A DNA stretch of 64,000 nucleotides from Zopfochytrium polystomum (GCA_025765615.1 JAIVFJ010000049.1:186001-250000); one strand, 5' to 3'; positions 32,465 through 44,281 are shown, counted from the stretch's first letter. The notes: generated by a model from the letters alone, not told the origin. Translations and numbers: made by a program.

Positions 32465-34631
32465 TTACGCGTTGAAGCGCGCACCCTGTTCCGCGGAAGT
32501 CTCTGGCTTCATGGCAGGCTGTGGGAGAAGAACAGGAACGAGCGGGAAATTAGGGCTGGTTCAAACCAGAGCAGGAAAAAAGAAAAAGGAGCGGGCACTT
32601 AAGTGAACTTACGAATAAAAGAACCTCCTTGATGTTGCTCGAGTTGGTAAGGAACATTGTTAGACGGTCCAGACCCATACCTAGAAAAAATTAAAAAAAA
32701 AAAAAAAAAAAAAAAAGGTTCAGCGCAAAGACCGGTGTTGGGCGACCTTCAAGCAACACGCACCCCAGCCACCAGTGGGTGGCAAGCCGTACTCAAGAGA
32801 GTTACAGAAAGTTTCGTCGATAGCCTGCGCCTCGTCGTCGCCGGCGTCCTTGTCCTTGGCCTGCTGCTCAAAGCGCTCGCGCTGGTCGAACGGGTCGTTC
32901 AGCTCCGTGTAGGCGTTGCAAATCTCCTTGGTGGCGACAAAGCATTCGAACCGTTCGCAAAGGCCCTTCTCGCTGCGGTGCGCCTTGGCCAGGGGCGACA
33001 TCATCTGCGGGTGCTCGGTGATAAAAGTCGGGCTGATGCACGTGGGCTCGATAAACTCGCCCACGAGCTTGTCGAGCAGACGGGACGCCGTGCGGGGAGG
33101 GCTGCACTCTACATTGTGCTTGATGCACAGATCCGAAAGGAACTTGACGCCTTCGTCCGATGCGAGCGTGTCTGCAGGAGGGAACTTGACCTTCAGAACG
33201 CGCTCCAGCTCAGGAATCATCCTGACGCGGCGGAAGGGTGGAGTGAAGTCGAGCGTCCACGTTTCGCCCTCGGGACCGTTCGGCTGGTAGGTGACTTTGT
33301 ATCCGCCAGTGATGTACTTGACCATGCCGGAAAGAAGGGCTTCAGTCAGGTCCATGATGTCGTACACGTCCGCGTACGCCATGTAAAACTCGCAGGTGGT
33401 GAACTCTGGGTTGTGCGTAAGGTCAATGCTCTCATTGCGGAACTGACGACCGACTTCGTACACACGATCCAGACCACCGACAACGAGCATCTTCAAGTAA
33501 AGTTCGGGAGCAATGCGCATAAACAGGTCCAGCTTGAGGTCGTTGTGGTGAGTGATGAAAGGCTTGGCGGTAGCCCCACCGGCGATCATATTCATCATCG
33601 GGGTCTCGACTTCCAAGAAGCCAAGGTTGTCGAAGAAACGCCGAAGGTAGTTGATGATCTTGGACCGCACGATGAACTTTTCACGCACGTTGTTGTTCAT
33701 AATAAGGTCCAGGTACCTCATGCGGTAACGGCTCTCCTGCAAAATCGCTGGCGTGAGTACAACAGCGAGTAAAAAAAACAAGCAGTATAACAAGCGAAGC
33801 AAACAGAGAAAACGAACCATGTCTTTGAAGCCATAGTTTGCCTTGGGGAGCATGCGCAGGCAGGGGCTGAGCAGAGTGATGTCGCGAGGGAAGATGGACA
33901 GCTCTCCCTTCATGCTCTTTCCAGGAAACCCAACAACGCCGACAATGTCTCCGCGACGAAGGATGCTGTGCGTGTCCTCAAAGCTGCGTGCACCGTTGTG
34001 GTACTGCGCCTGGGCAAGGACCTGAATCTTGACACCGTCGCCGTGGAGGTCCAGGAAGTTGATCTTTGGACCGGAAGAGCGCATGTTGTGAACGCGCCCG
34101 GCGACGTGCACGACAACGTCCTCCAAGTGCTGACCCTTCTCCAGCGACGAATACTTTTCCACAAACTCGGAAAGGGAGAGGGACGGGTTGAATTTGTGCG
34201 GGTACGGGCTGGGGTCCTGGGACACCCGCAGCTTCTGGATCGCGCGCGACCGGAGCTCAAAGTACTGGCGCGGGTCCAGGTTCTCCTCCTCGTCCTTGGC
34301 GTCGGCGGCGCCGTCCTTCGCGGCCGCCGCTTTGCCCGCTGGGGCCGGAGGGGCCGCCGCGGCCTTGGCGGCCTTCTTCGCCTCGTTCTCCCGCGCCTTG
34401 ATTCGCTTTTTGAGTTCGCTGATCGAAGGAAGTGAGTCGTTGGCTTGGCAGAGCCCTGCCGCTCAACGACGGCCCCCTCCCGCACGAGCGTGTTCCTCCT
34501 GCTTGCCCCCCGCTCCACATCTCTGTCGCATGCCCATCCGCACGCAAAAGTACTCACTTCTTGGACACCTTCTCCCCCGTGACCGGGTCGATAATGGCCT
34601 TCTCGGCCCCACCGGCAGCTGCGTCGGCCAT
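32465..34631 (-). CDS. KRS1: Lysyl-tRNA synthetase, class II (cytosolic type)
   Basis: Five exons give 589 aa: 34631-34558, 34418-33818, 33736-32764, 32680-32613 and 32518-32465. It charges tRNA-Lys in the ATP-dependent two-step reaction. It has a Lys/Ala-rich N-terminal extension ([20 protein letters not shown]), then [18 protein letters not shown] and an OB-fold anticodon domain ([12 protein letters not shown]). Class II motifs follow: motif 1 near [10 protein letters not shown], motif 2 [20 protein letters not shown], and motif 3 [15 protein letters not shown] split by intron 3. It ends [14 protein letters not shown], with LFPAMKP the usual class ending. No mitochondrial presequence is evident, although alternative starts could supply one. 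Its 3' end and 5' flank are duplicated at 43635-44280. Confidence 0.95.
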
Positions 34632-35200
34632 CACTTGACAGAGGATTCGATGAGAGAGTGAGAGAGTATTTGGTATTTCCTTCTCGTTGGCAGTTTTCTT
34701 TCTCCTAAATATTTACCTGACAAGGAAACCTGTGGCAACTCCTCCCGCTTGTGTGAAAAGGCGTTGTGGCAAATAATGGTTGACTCTATCGATTCATCCC
34801 CTTCACGGTGAAAGGTAGAAAAGTTGTGGACAATGGTTGGTGGTACAGCCTCGAGGAGGGCCGGAGGTGACATTCGCTCACAACTTGAGTGGATGGATTT
34901 CCTCTTACGAAAATGATTTGGAGGCTGCAAAAAGGACCATCAATTTCTTTTGCAAAGAGGGTGTAAACAGGCCTTTCACCAGTCACCATCCTATCCGTTC
35001 ACCGTGCTGTTCTCGGCAGGCTCTGTTCCACATCTAACCTGGTGTAAATGTTCGCTGCCATCCCCTCTGTGGCGAGAGCTTATATTTCTTCAAACTTCGC
35101 ATTTGTGGTCAGTCGTTGCGGTCGTTGTGGAATAGTTGCCAAGGACGAGGAACGGGAGTCGAACGAACGATAAATCAATAACAATCAAAACTATGGGCTA
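34632..35200. other. 5' flank of the lysyl-tRNA synthetase gene
   Basis: 34911-35190 is duplicated at 43785-44275 (shared words such as CACCGTGCTGTTCTCGGC and AGAGCTTATATTTCTTCAAA). TATATTT at 35081-35087 may be promoter. No gene is recognised. Confidence 0.5.
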
Positions 35201-35279
35201 CCTGTTGACTTTCAAACAGTTCTTGCAAAAAAAAAATAAGAGGGAACAGAATTTTTTTAGCAAAAAGGTTGCATAGAGA

Positions 35280-36990
35280 GCTTGAGAATCAGCATAGAAT
35301 GAATTAAAACCAAAGATGATCCATCAACTCCTAGTAAACCACACTTCTTATAGTTGGTCCACCTTTTTCTGCATTGTGTTTTGCAGTAATTATAAGATCT
35401 GCTGGGGATGTCACTCTTGAAAAAGCAACATAGGACTGTCCATGTGCAAACACATCTTCCCACATATCCAGCCCTACCTTTTTTAAAGTCTGGACTTGGG
35501 ACTTGTTGATGGACATTGTAAGGCAGGTTGAACAGGAAATTGCTTTCTGGTGAACTCAAAGGGAAATCCTGAATCACTGGGCTGCAAAGAGATTTGGGGA
35601 AGGAGGACTTTCTCTCCTTTTCTGCTGCCCACAACAACCCACAGAGCAGCACGCTGGGGCAGACTTCGCAAAGGAGGAGGTGTGTCCCATTGCAGAGTCC
35701 ATCTGTCAGGTTGCCAAGGGATGAGAGGCATTCCCTCTTTGACAGTTAACCTGTGGGGAGGCAGGCTGGAAGGGTTGAAGGTGTTGAACGCAGGGCTAAT
35801 GAGAAGGCAGTTGCCCTCGTCATCCCCAACTTGTGTGTCAGCGGAAAGCAGCTCCTGGCTCCTGGAAGCGGCTGCACCGCATACTTGTTGAACTAATGAA
35901 CCACCATTCTTTGCAGCCAAAATACACCTGCCTGTCAAGTAGGATGCAAATGCTTCCCCCAACTGTTGAACCGCCTCACCAAATGATAATAGACTGCCTC
36001 ACAGTTGCCTCACACGAAGACTGCCATTGGTTGCAGGAAAGGTGAGGGTGTTGATGTAATCTGGGACAGTGACATGATTTGGTGCCCCATGTGGAGTGTC
36101 AAACTGCTGCAGGCTGCCCCTTCCAAGGCAACCCAACCATCCAGCAAAGTTGGCTGCATTCTGGTTTGTAGTCCCCTGCGCAAGCCTCATATTGGTTCTC
36201 AGCTCAAGCATCCTGACATGCCTCCATAGGTTTGAAACTTGCAGGCAGCCTTCAGGATCATGGTCTTTGTTGCGTTGGGCACAACAGGTGCAGCCTGCTG
36301 GAAGTCACCTCCAAAAAGCACCACTTTTAATCCAAACAGAGTTTCAGCCATCTGAGGGTCTGAGGGCCTGACTACCTTGCGCAGGACTCTGTCAATGACA
36401 TCGAGCCAAGGAGCTGAGCATGGATATGTCATCCAATCCAATGAGATCAGCCAAGTACAGCTCCAGTGCATGGTTGGTGGACATTTAGGTGCAGGTCTGA
36501 GAGTCAGCATAAAGCTCTATGGGATGGCAAATCAAGAGTAGGCAGTTGTCCCTGCCAGCCAGCAGAAGCGCAGCTATTCCTGACAAACGAGCCCTGACCA
36601 AAGTGGCCTTGACTGCGGCTGAAGAAGCCACAGCATGGGCGATGCGGCCCTGTCCAAAGCGACCTTGGCTGCTGCAGACTTTTGCCAAGATGGCATTGTA
36701 GACAAAGGTCTTGCCACATCCTCCCACTCTATGAAGATAAAAGATTCGACCTTCTGGGGGAGGCACGACTCCAGGCCGTCCACATTGCTCAACAGCATCC
36801 ACCACAGCCCTGTAAGCAAAGGCCTGCTCCTGGTTGAAGCTCCTTTCAGCATTGCCACAACAGCCTCCAGCTGCTGCTGGTTTTAGTCTGAGTTGAGCCT
36901 TTGAAAAATCAGCTGGAGTTGGCCTTCCAGCACCAGCATAGGCTCGGGGTGAACTCTTCCAGCTGTGGCAGGGTGGGAAGTTGTGCAGCA
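35280..36990 (-). mobile_element. Helitron-type Pif1-like helicase, 5'-truncated and frameshifted
   Basis: Minus-strand frames give the helicase C-terminal half in order. FNQEQAFAYRAVVDAV leads to the Walker A region GGCGKTFVYNAILAKV with AVASS (36900-36560). Then come LFGLKVVLFGGDFQQAAPVV (36400-36250), ELRTNMRLAQG (36200), [38 protein letters not shown] (35850-35520), [20 protein letters not shown] and [15 protein letters not shown] (35516-35380). These are the Pif1/Helitron SF1 motifs. The Rep nuclease is absent because the family A LTR at 36995 cuts the 5' side. Several stops and frameshifts mean it is inactive. Confidence 0.8.
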
Positions 36991-36994
36991 TGTG

Positions 36995-37425
36995 TGAGAC
37001 TATACTCACTCCTTTGACCCTGGGATCTGGGCCCTAGAGTGAGGGAAAGCAAAGAATAGGCTAAACTAACTTTATTGGGCTGTTGTCTAGGGGGTGTTTC
37101 AACCCTACTACTTGCCTAGTGCACAAATTGTCCCTACTGATCTGTCTAACAGGGGTCTCAAACACAAAGAATGAACATTCAGAGGGACAATCCTCTGAAG
37201 GATTGGTGCCAGAGCACCGATTACTCGCGTGGCTGCGGGCTGATGCGAGGGGAAACAGAAGGGCACTCCCAAGGGCGCAACACAACCGCAGAATAAAGAG
37301 AGAGAAGAGGGAAACGGGGGTTTTTATCTCAGGAACCTAATCTCAAATACAACAGGAGCGGTTAATAGCGATGGGACGGACAGGGCGCGACCTAGCGCCC
37401 CTCGTCGCAGACGGTGCTGCAGGAG
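36995..37425 (-). mobile_element. LTR family A
   Basis: Shares its start TGAGACTATACTC and about 430 bp with copies at 21790 and 1-304. Sense is minus, with AATAAAG near the 3' end. It truncates the Helitron helicase. Confidence 0.6.
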
Positions 37426-38430
37426 CCCTTGTCGTTGCCAGCGACAGGGGAGAGAGAGAGAAGGGAATCGACTATGTAGGGGTTGGAAGGTCGCCAGCAG
37501 GGAAGTTGCACGCAGAAACACCTGCGATCGTACACGCACCCCGCCAGGCTGCGTCGGCACGATCACTCAACCAACAGGCTTTATCGCATCGCACTCGTAC
37601 TCACACATCTCACCCTTACAGCAATAGGACCGAGGCAGGCGCTTGTAGATCGAACTCTCAGGTGTCGGGGGCTGCACTGGGCGCAGCCACCAACACCCTC
37701 GTGGGGACGGGAAGGTTGGGGACAACGACGCCGTCGTCGTCACCACCACCACCACCGTCGTCGCAGCAGGCAAGTGCCAGGGATCCTCACTCCAACACAG
37801 AGCTGGCAATGTCACACAGTCGCTGGTGGGGCCAGCTGCATTCCCCACCCACGGCCCCTTAAGAGGAGCCCCACGAAGGGACCATGTACACACCCAGGTG
37901 TGTACCATCTTTCACTACTCTCACCTTTGCGAGCCAGATGGATTTGAAGGGACTCTGTATTGGTGCCAATGGACAGAAATCAGATTGAAGAAAAAAGGAA
38001 AAAGAGAAATGGCCCAAAAACAGAGAGAGAGAAAATTGACAAGTCAACCCCCTGACTTGGAGCATCCACCACAAATTCTCTAAGTCCCCCCAACCCTATG
38101 CATATATGTACAAGTGCCGAAAATAAATTATAAATTAGGCGGGCTTGGGGTACGCCCTGTCAGGCACCCCATCCCTAGGCAGTCAGGCAGTCTCTGTTAG
38201 TCACCAAAAAAGAAAATATGTTGAGAAAACCCTGGTGCAACAGAAACTGTTAAGACGAAAGTAGTAAAAGCAGACCCAATAATAAAGACAGGTTAGCCGC
38301 AAATACACTTTGATAACGCCTTGGAAACTAAAGAACCAGGAGCAATAATAGGGGTCCTGATCCTTGCGGTTTTATGACAGGTACACTTGTTTTTGCGAAT
38401 AAAATCCCTAGACTTTATCACTGAGACCTC
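37426..38430. other. Unassigned transposon-nest sequence
   Basis: No gene recognised. 37740-37770 has GTC/ACC triplet repeats. 38085-38430 could be the LTR of the adjacent gypsy element. Confidence 0.35.
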
Positions 38431-38444
38431 AGTGTAGTCTCACA
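38431..38444 (-). mobile_element. Putative start of the 3' LTR of the gypsy element
   Basis: TGTGAGACTACACT on the minus strand follows a purine stretch (AAAAAGAGGTAC) about 50 bp after the integrase stop. A polypurine tract followed by TG is the expected layout of a 3' LTR boundary. The LTR end was not located. Confidence 0.35.
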
Positions 38445-38493
38445 GTACCTCTTTTTAATCTCACACCCACAGGTGTGACAAAGGGAGTACCTC

Positions 38494-39787
38494 TTACTTA
38501 GAAGGTTTTGACTGTGTGCTCCTCCTCTGGGGCACAGGTTGAGTTTGTGGTGTAGGCAGGCCAGCAACAGGCTGACTTGGGGCAGGTTGTGCAGACAGTG
38601 CACTAGCTTGTGTGGTGGGGTTGGAATCTGGTGGGGTGAGAGGAGGAAGCAAGCGCTGATCTCTCTCCATTATCATCTGGGTGGCCACCCTTGCAGTAGG
38701 CGCACGGAACTTGCGGCTCTTTGGAAGCTGTGACCATTTCAATCGTTTCTGATATTCTTCAGGATCATCAGTCTTCACCAATTCCCAGTAGTCGCGCACT
38801 GCAAGGCGGTGAAGATCTTCTTCGAGTTGGTACCAATCGTGTTTGGTAGAGAATCCTAACCACTTGGTCAGATAGTAATACTTTTCTCCGTCAAAGGTAT
38901 GACCTTTGATCCTTTCAATAGGATACTCTACATCAGCAGTTTGGTCTTCGGTTTCCTCCGAAGTGTATTTCTTAAGGAAGTCAACATGCACTCCAGGGGC
39001 TGTCGTGGCCTTGGAGGCAGGTTTCTTCATGAGCCGAGTGGCAGTCTTCCACTCTTCAAGCTCTTTCTCAAAGTCATCAAGACTATTGGTAACAGCATCT
39101 TCCGCAGAGTCTACAGGAGCCCACTCGGTGTAGGGTCTCAGACAGGAGATATGGACAGTTCGCACCACAATCTGTCCAGCGGGAAATGTTTCTACAACAC
39201 TATATTGTGTCTTTGCATCCTCGCCTGTGATGGCGACGACTCGCACAGGTCCAACCACCGGAAAATAAGAGAACAGCTTTGTCACCAATGTCACCAGGGT
39301 TGTCAAGGGGGACAGCCATCCATGCTTTCTCTCCAAGTCGGAAAAAGTAGGGATCCTTGTCTCTATCGAGGGAGGCCTGTCGAAGGGCCTCCTTGTATTT
39401 CTCAGAGCGGGAAATAACAGTCTCTTGCGCTGCCTTCAACCGGTTGAGAACCTCAGCAACATAAGGTTCTGTCAAAATCAACTCAACTGCGCAAGTGAGT
39501 GGTTCTTCCTCCAAGCCACTAGGTTTGGGGATATCCAACAAAACTGGTGCGGAAAGACGAGGCCAGAGCTTGGTCCCACTAATAGGTGCTTCCCTATTCC
39601 ATGGTTCAGGGAGGATATCAACCGACTTCAGTTCTCCCTGCTTGTCGAGATGGAAGTGTGAAAGACTTCCATTGTTCGAGTATCCAATCAAGCCATTCAA
39701 GAAGTGCGACATGATCTCGGGGTAAATCAACTCTGCTCTGTGAATGTAGTTGGAGCTGGAGTAGAGGTAAAACGCGCTGCTGTCCAT
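38494..39787 (-). mobile_element. Ty3/gypsy chromovirus integrase C-terminus with chromodomain, decayed
   Basis: Two overlapping minus-strand frames cover the integrase tail. LNRLKAAQETVISRSEKYKE and FFRLGEKAWM precede a GPY/F module (KLFSYFPVVGPVRVVAI... VRTVHISCLRPY). A chromodomain follows (VEYPIERIKGHTFDGEKYYY, LTKWLGFSTKHDWYQLEEDL). Chromodomain integrases define chromoviruses, which target heterochromatin. The frame shifts near 39330, and the catalytic core and RT are missing. Confidence 0.75.
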
Positions 39788-39829
39788 GGCAGAACGGTGG
39801 ACATAAGTGCAAGAGCAGGCTCAGAGAGG

Positions 39830-40212
39830 CTCCATTGCAGGAAGTTAGGCATCAAGAACTTCGGGATTTTCTCAGGTCTCACGCCTGGAGGTGGGGGAGG
39901 TGGAGCTTCACGCCAAATGTAGAGAACATCGATAGAGAACTGTCGAAAAGCATCGGTGAAACCCAAGTCCAGGAAATGAGAGAGCCAAGTCCTTTCTTCG
40001 TTAAGGCAAGTTGGGAAAGTTCCGTTTGCAATTTCCATCTCTTTCTGGAGTTGTGAATACACATCAATGTCAGCATGAGCAATATTGTGGTCAGCAGCTA
40101 TAATAACTTTGTAACTGTGTGCAAGAAGGTCGCGACAGATGTTCCAAGTTGCGGAGCGAGGGAGGGGTGGTGGTGTTGGGGGTGGGGTTGTAGACACAGG
40201 GCTAGTCAACAT
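39830..40212 (-). mobile_element. LINE apurinic-type endonuclease fragment
   Basis: VIIAADHNIAHADIDVYSQL, CLNEERTWLSHFLDLGFTDA and FRQFSIDVLYIW match the exonuclease III fold (vi.GDhNiah..iD..., E..wl..ll..gf.DafR......yTwW). It is probably the start of a LINE ORF2. A host AP endonuclease fragment is the alternative. The gypsy fragment cuts it. Confidence 0.5.
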
Positions 40213-40299
40213 GGCTGACTAAGGGGTGCAGGCGGTCCTGCTAACAAAAAAAAATTTTTTTTTTTTAAAGAAATAAGAGTGATATCAGTAGCAAAGGGG

Positions 40300-41180
40300 C
40301 TTTCACAAAAGCCTCGGTCCTGGATTTTGAGGCAGTTTTTGGGACAGGTTTTGGGGTATTTTTGTTGGGGGGAGTGGACGAGGAACTGGGGGCATTGGCC
40401 AGGGCAAGAGCAGTGTGAGTTGAGCATGTGGTGACAGCTGATCAAGCTGGGACAGTAGCAGAAGAAGGTTCACCAGAGGAATGGTCGTGTAGGTCTTCAT
40501 CAATCAGGTCATTGTATTTCAACCATTCTTTAATTGTCTGGAGGTGGGAGCTGAGGAGCTGGGTGGTTGTGTCCACTGTAGTGAGGTGGCTGTCCAAGTT
40601 TGCAGTGAGTGGCTCCAGTATGGTGACTTGCTGATTTAGGTTGTGGATGGCGCCAGCATGGTTTTTGAGCGAAAGGTCCACATTGGCTGCAGCAGCTGCA
40701 AGTCTCTGAATGTCATGGTCCACCTTTGCTAGGCTGTGTTCCAGTGCTGCAGGAATTGGCTTGAGGTGGGTAAGCTGGGTGGTGAGTTTTGGATATCAGT
40801 TCGCACTGAGGTCTGATGCTCTTTCAGCTCAGTGCGCAGGGAGGTCTGTTGTGTGTTGAGCTGTTGCTGGATGTTTTCAAGGGCCTTCAAACTGCAGCTC
40901 TGGAGGAGGGACAGAAGGGGTTTCAAGTGGGACAGGTGGGAAGCTGTGGTATCAGGCGGGGCCTGAGCTGTCTGGCTGAAGTCTTTTGAATCTGCTGAAG
41001 TGGCTTGGTTAAGGAGGGAGCCAGAGAGGCTGCCAGTTTTGCAAGACAGGGAAGAATGGTTGGAGTTTCCACAACAGCAACAGCAGGGGAAGGGAGTGAA
41101 ATCTTCCTTCTCGAGTGGGTGAAATGGGAGGGCACGGCTGTTGAATTGACTGATTGGTTAGTTTTTTGCAACATCGATCT
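40300..41180 (-). mobile_element. Probable LINE ORF1 (coiled-coil), decayed
   Basis: Broken minus-strand frames encode coiled-coil sequence (LNTQQTSLRTELKEHQTSVR; LNQQVTILEPLTANLDSHLT) ahead of the endonuclease fragment, as in LINE ORF1 proteins. Assignment rests on order and composition only. Confidence 0.4.
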
Positions 41181-41209
41181 TGGCTTCTGCCTTGGGAAGG
41201 AGCTGCAGA

Positions 41210-41535
41210 TTGGTTGGTGCTGCCTTAGGCACCCCCTTTGTTGCCCTAAGTCTCATTCCTTTCCAAGTGATTTGGTCCCTTTGGCTTTGCCATTGGGGTT
41301 TCTCTGTGTCTTTGACCAGAGGCATTTTGCACTTTCTTTTGTGATTGTGCCACCCTTTTCACACTTGTCTTATGTTTCCCTTTTAGATGTGTGATAGCTG
41401 CTCTTTTTTGTGTTTAAAGAGTTTCTTTTGTGTTTGATGATGGGCTTTGGTAGACTCCAAATACATTTTCCTGTCTGGTGACCCCTAGACACCTTCTTTT
41501 GCCCTTTTCATTAGATAGGATTGGTATTTAGGCCA
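41210..41535 (+). repeat. Dispersed repeat R1, copy c (inverted, partial)
   Basis: The 3' part of R1 in plus orientation (ends ...GGATTGGTATTTAGGCC). It lies head-on to copy d. Confidence 0.55.
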
Positions 41536-41589
41536 TTGCTCTGTTTCCACCTCCAGCCCAGGGTGAGGAGATTTATAGAGCACAGTCTC

Positions 41590-42110
41590 ACACTGGTTTC
41601 CACTTAACAGAACCAAACACAACTTGTCTCACTCCCAGGAGAAGTTCCAACTCAATCCAAGGATGGGCCACATAGGGGTGGGAGACAGTGGGACTCTTCT
41701 TGCTTCATCCTACTAGGACACAGACATCTGCTTTACCAAGCCGGAGGAATTCCCTATCTTAGAAGCAAGCAAGGTTAACACCCACTCCCTCACCCAAGTG
41801 TGATACCATGACATCACAGGCATAAATCTGAGAGAAAGAGGGTCTGAACCCAGTGAAGACCAGGCCCACCAGAGGCCACAAGAGCCAACAACCAGGGAGG
41901 AGGGGGCATACCTGAGAGACCATTCCTGCAGCAGTACCTGACCAGCCAGCTAATTCATATCACCTTGAGAGACCTGGATTTGACTGGATGTATTGACAGG
42001 AACCTAGAGGCACCACCACAGATTTACCCTCCATTCTTCCATCATCGAATGGCTCCTACCCAGTCCAACCTAAGCAGCATGCGGAAATGGTGAGGTGCAC
42101 TGGGGCCGAA
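41590..42110 (-). repeat. Dispersed repeat R1, copy d
   Basis: The 5' part of R1 including the tRNA-like head; the B-box-like GAGTTCGGCCC lies at about 42113-42103. It provides the empty site that defines the solo-LTR insertion in copy b. Confidence 0.6.
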
Positions 42111-43055
42111 CTCAGCACACTGAGCCACTGCTATCCCAAGCTGTGCAATGGTCTTTGGGCAGCGACGATCCCGCCTGGTTTGATGGGTTCTTTGGCCACA
42201 GGAAGGGCAGGGGACGTGGCCAGGACAATCGTCGCTCTGGTAGTCAAGGTGATCCATGCTGCCACAGGCGTCACACAGAAGGCGGTAAGGACAGTTGAGA
42301 GAATTGAGAGAATTGAGGGACTTGTGGGATTCTGAAATGTCCACAGGCTCGTCATTGTCCAGGCAAGTGAGGCAAGGTCGAGGGCAAAGCCTTGAGTGCT
42401 TGTGCAGGTGATCCCAAAGGTGTTAGGCAGAACTGACTGGTTAGCAGCAAGAGGCACAAGACGGACCTGAATCTATTGTGATTGTCAGTTATTGTTCTCA
42501 CAATGCCCATGGGAGAGTGAGGCACCGCCAATGCAGACCTGAGCGCTGGCTTGCACTGATGACAAATACTCCAAGTATTAAGTGGAACAGAAACCTGGTG
42601 TCAACAGTTTTCCTCTTCCTCTGCTCAAGCAGATAATAGAGGAGAGGTTTTTACCCTGTGCCAGTCACGCTTGCCTAGCAACTATTACAGCGTGTATATC
42701 ATCATCATGTACCAATAATTCATAACAGAGTTTTTCTCCTTTCTCTCCAAGTTGGGGAGAAGGACCACCCACAAACACACATCTCCATTTCATTCACTCC
42801 TTTCACTCACTCACTCAGAGTAGACTGTTTACAAAAGCCACATCTGGGGCATGGCTGGTGGTTTGGGCATTGAAGGGAGTTTGGGCCATGGTGACTGCAG
42901 CATCCACAGGAGGCACAGCCAGCAAAGTTAAGGCAGAGGGGGGAGGTTTGGTCAATATGATTGGTGAGCCCACATGACACATGCAGACCAGCCAGGAAAT
43001 CAGGGACAGAGCCCTCATTTGCATGGTTCAACTGCCCACATGCCCAAGCAGCCAA
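42040..43055 (-). mobile_element. Retroelement zinc-knuckle ORF, interrupted by a solo LTR
   Basis: Right of the LTR the minus strand reads CASCGCCSHHGPNSLQCPNH then QPCPRCGF. Left of it comes CDACGSMDHLDYQSDDCPGH then VPCPSCGQRTHQTRR. These C-x2-C-x4-H-x-C type knuckles are typical of LINE ORF1 or Gag. Removing the LTR with one target copy keeps the reading frame open across the junction (CPRCGFGIT...). Confidence 0.5.
42421..42836 (+). mobile_element. Solo LTR, family B
   Basis: Runs TGTTAGGCAGAACTG...GACTGTTTACA, 416 bp, nearly the same as 61137-61549. Flanks are AAAGG and AAAGC, a 5-bp target duplication with one mismatch. No internal region is present. Confidence 0.7.
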
Positions 43056-43389
43056 TAAAGCAGGGACAAAGAAGTGAGTCTTGGTTTGTGTATGAGATTC
43101 TCGAGGATCTCACAAAAGGTGTTGGTCATAGCTTGGGTTCTTCAGCTCTTACTTTCCTGTGATTTGGTACAACACATTGCACATGTTCATATGAGAAGTA
43201 TGACCCTATTAGGGAGAGGAATACAGAAAGACAGACAGCTTGTTGACTGCCACTCCCAGAGACAGGGACTTCCTTCTCTTTCCGATTTTTCCACTGAGTT
43301 TTGAGTGGGCATCAAAGACAAAGCTTACTCCCCTCACTAATTGCAATTAGGAAAACAGTTTAGCTCAACCCCTTGTTCTTTTCAGTGTA

Positions 43390-43630
43390 TTGATGATGAT
43401 GATGAGATGGATGAAAAAACAGGAAAAGGTAAGAGGGGAAACAGGAGCAAAACGAAAGGCAGGGAAGAAAGGCCGAAGTTAACTGCACAGAGAAGGGGAG
43501 CGGAGGAGGAGAAAAACAACAAGAAAAAAAACAAAAAGCTGAAGCGCACTCCTCCCCAAACCAACCAATCCTTTTGCGACATATCCAATGCCCAGCTCCT
43601 CAAATGAGAAATTTGCCCTTGCTGGCACCC
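43390..43630. repeat. Repeat X, unit-1 copy
   Basis: About 220 bp shared with 44282-44490 in the same orientation (GGAAACAGGAGCAAAACGAA; TTTTGCGACATATCCA). It marks the end of tandem unit 1 of the lysyl-tRNA synthetase duplication. Confidence 0.7.
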
Positions 43631-43634
43631 GTAC

Positions 43635-44280
43635 CGCGGAAGTCTCTGGCTTCATGGCAGGCTGTGGGAGAAGAACAGGAACGAGCGGAAAATTAGGGCC
43701 GGTTCAAACCAGAACAGGAAAAAAGAAAAAGGAGCGGGCACTTAAGTGAACTTACGAATAAAAGAACCTCCTTGATGTTGCTTTTGGAGGCTGCAAAATC
43801 ATGTCGCATCGCGTGCGATGCTTGTGGGTGACCCCAAGTAAAATAAAACAAGAAAACCAAGTGCAGGGTTAATCGCCACAGACCAAAGACAAACTTTTTC
43901 TTCTTTTTTCTTTGCTCCTCCAGCCAGTTTCACAACGTGCATTCAACGAACGGAGTTTTTGCATTTTCGTCTTTTTGATATTGAACAACGTTACGTCATT
44001 GTTGGTCTGTCGGACGGTCTGACGATGAACTTCTGCGATGGAAGGACATTATGGGCGAAAGAGCCTTTCAAGAGTCACCGGCCTTCCCCTCACCGTGCTG
44101 TTCTCGGCGGGTTCTGTTCCACATCTAACCAGGTTTTTATGTTTCGATGCCAATCTCCTCCGTGGGTGAGAGCTTATATTTCTTCAAACATCGCATTTGC
44201 GGTCGGTCTCAGTGGAATAGTTGCCAAGGACGAGGAACGGGAGTGGAGCGAACGATAAATCAATAACCATCAAAATCAAA
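43635..44280 (-). pseudogene. Truncated duplicate of the lysyl-tRNA synthetase locus
   Basis: 43635-43782 is almost identical to 32491-32638 (the end of the last exon, the last intron and part of exon 4). 43785-44280 matches the 5' flank 34911-35190. About 2.27 kb, nearly the whole coding sequence, is missing between them. No catalytic motif remains. Confidence 0.8.
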
Positions 44281-44281
44281 A

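Noticed and set aside
32657..33772. 371-codon plus-strand ORF
   Set aside because: It is the antisense shadow of lysyl-tRNA synthetase exon 3, which carries all the class II motifs.
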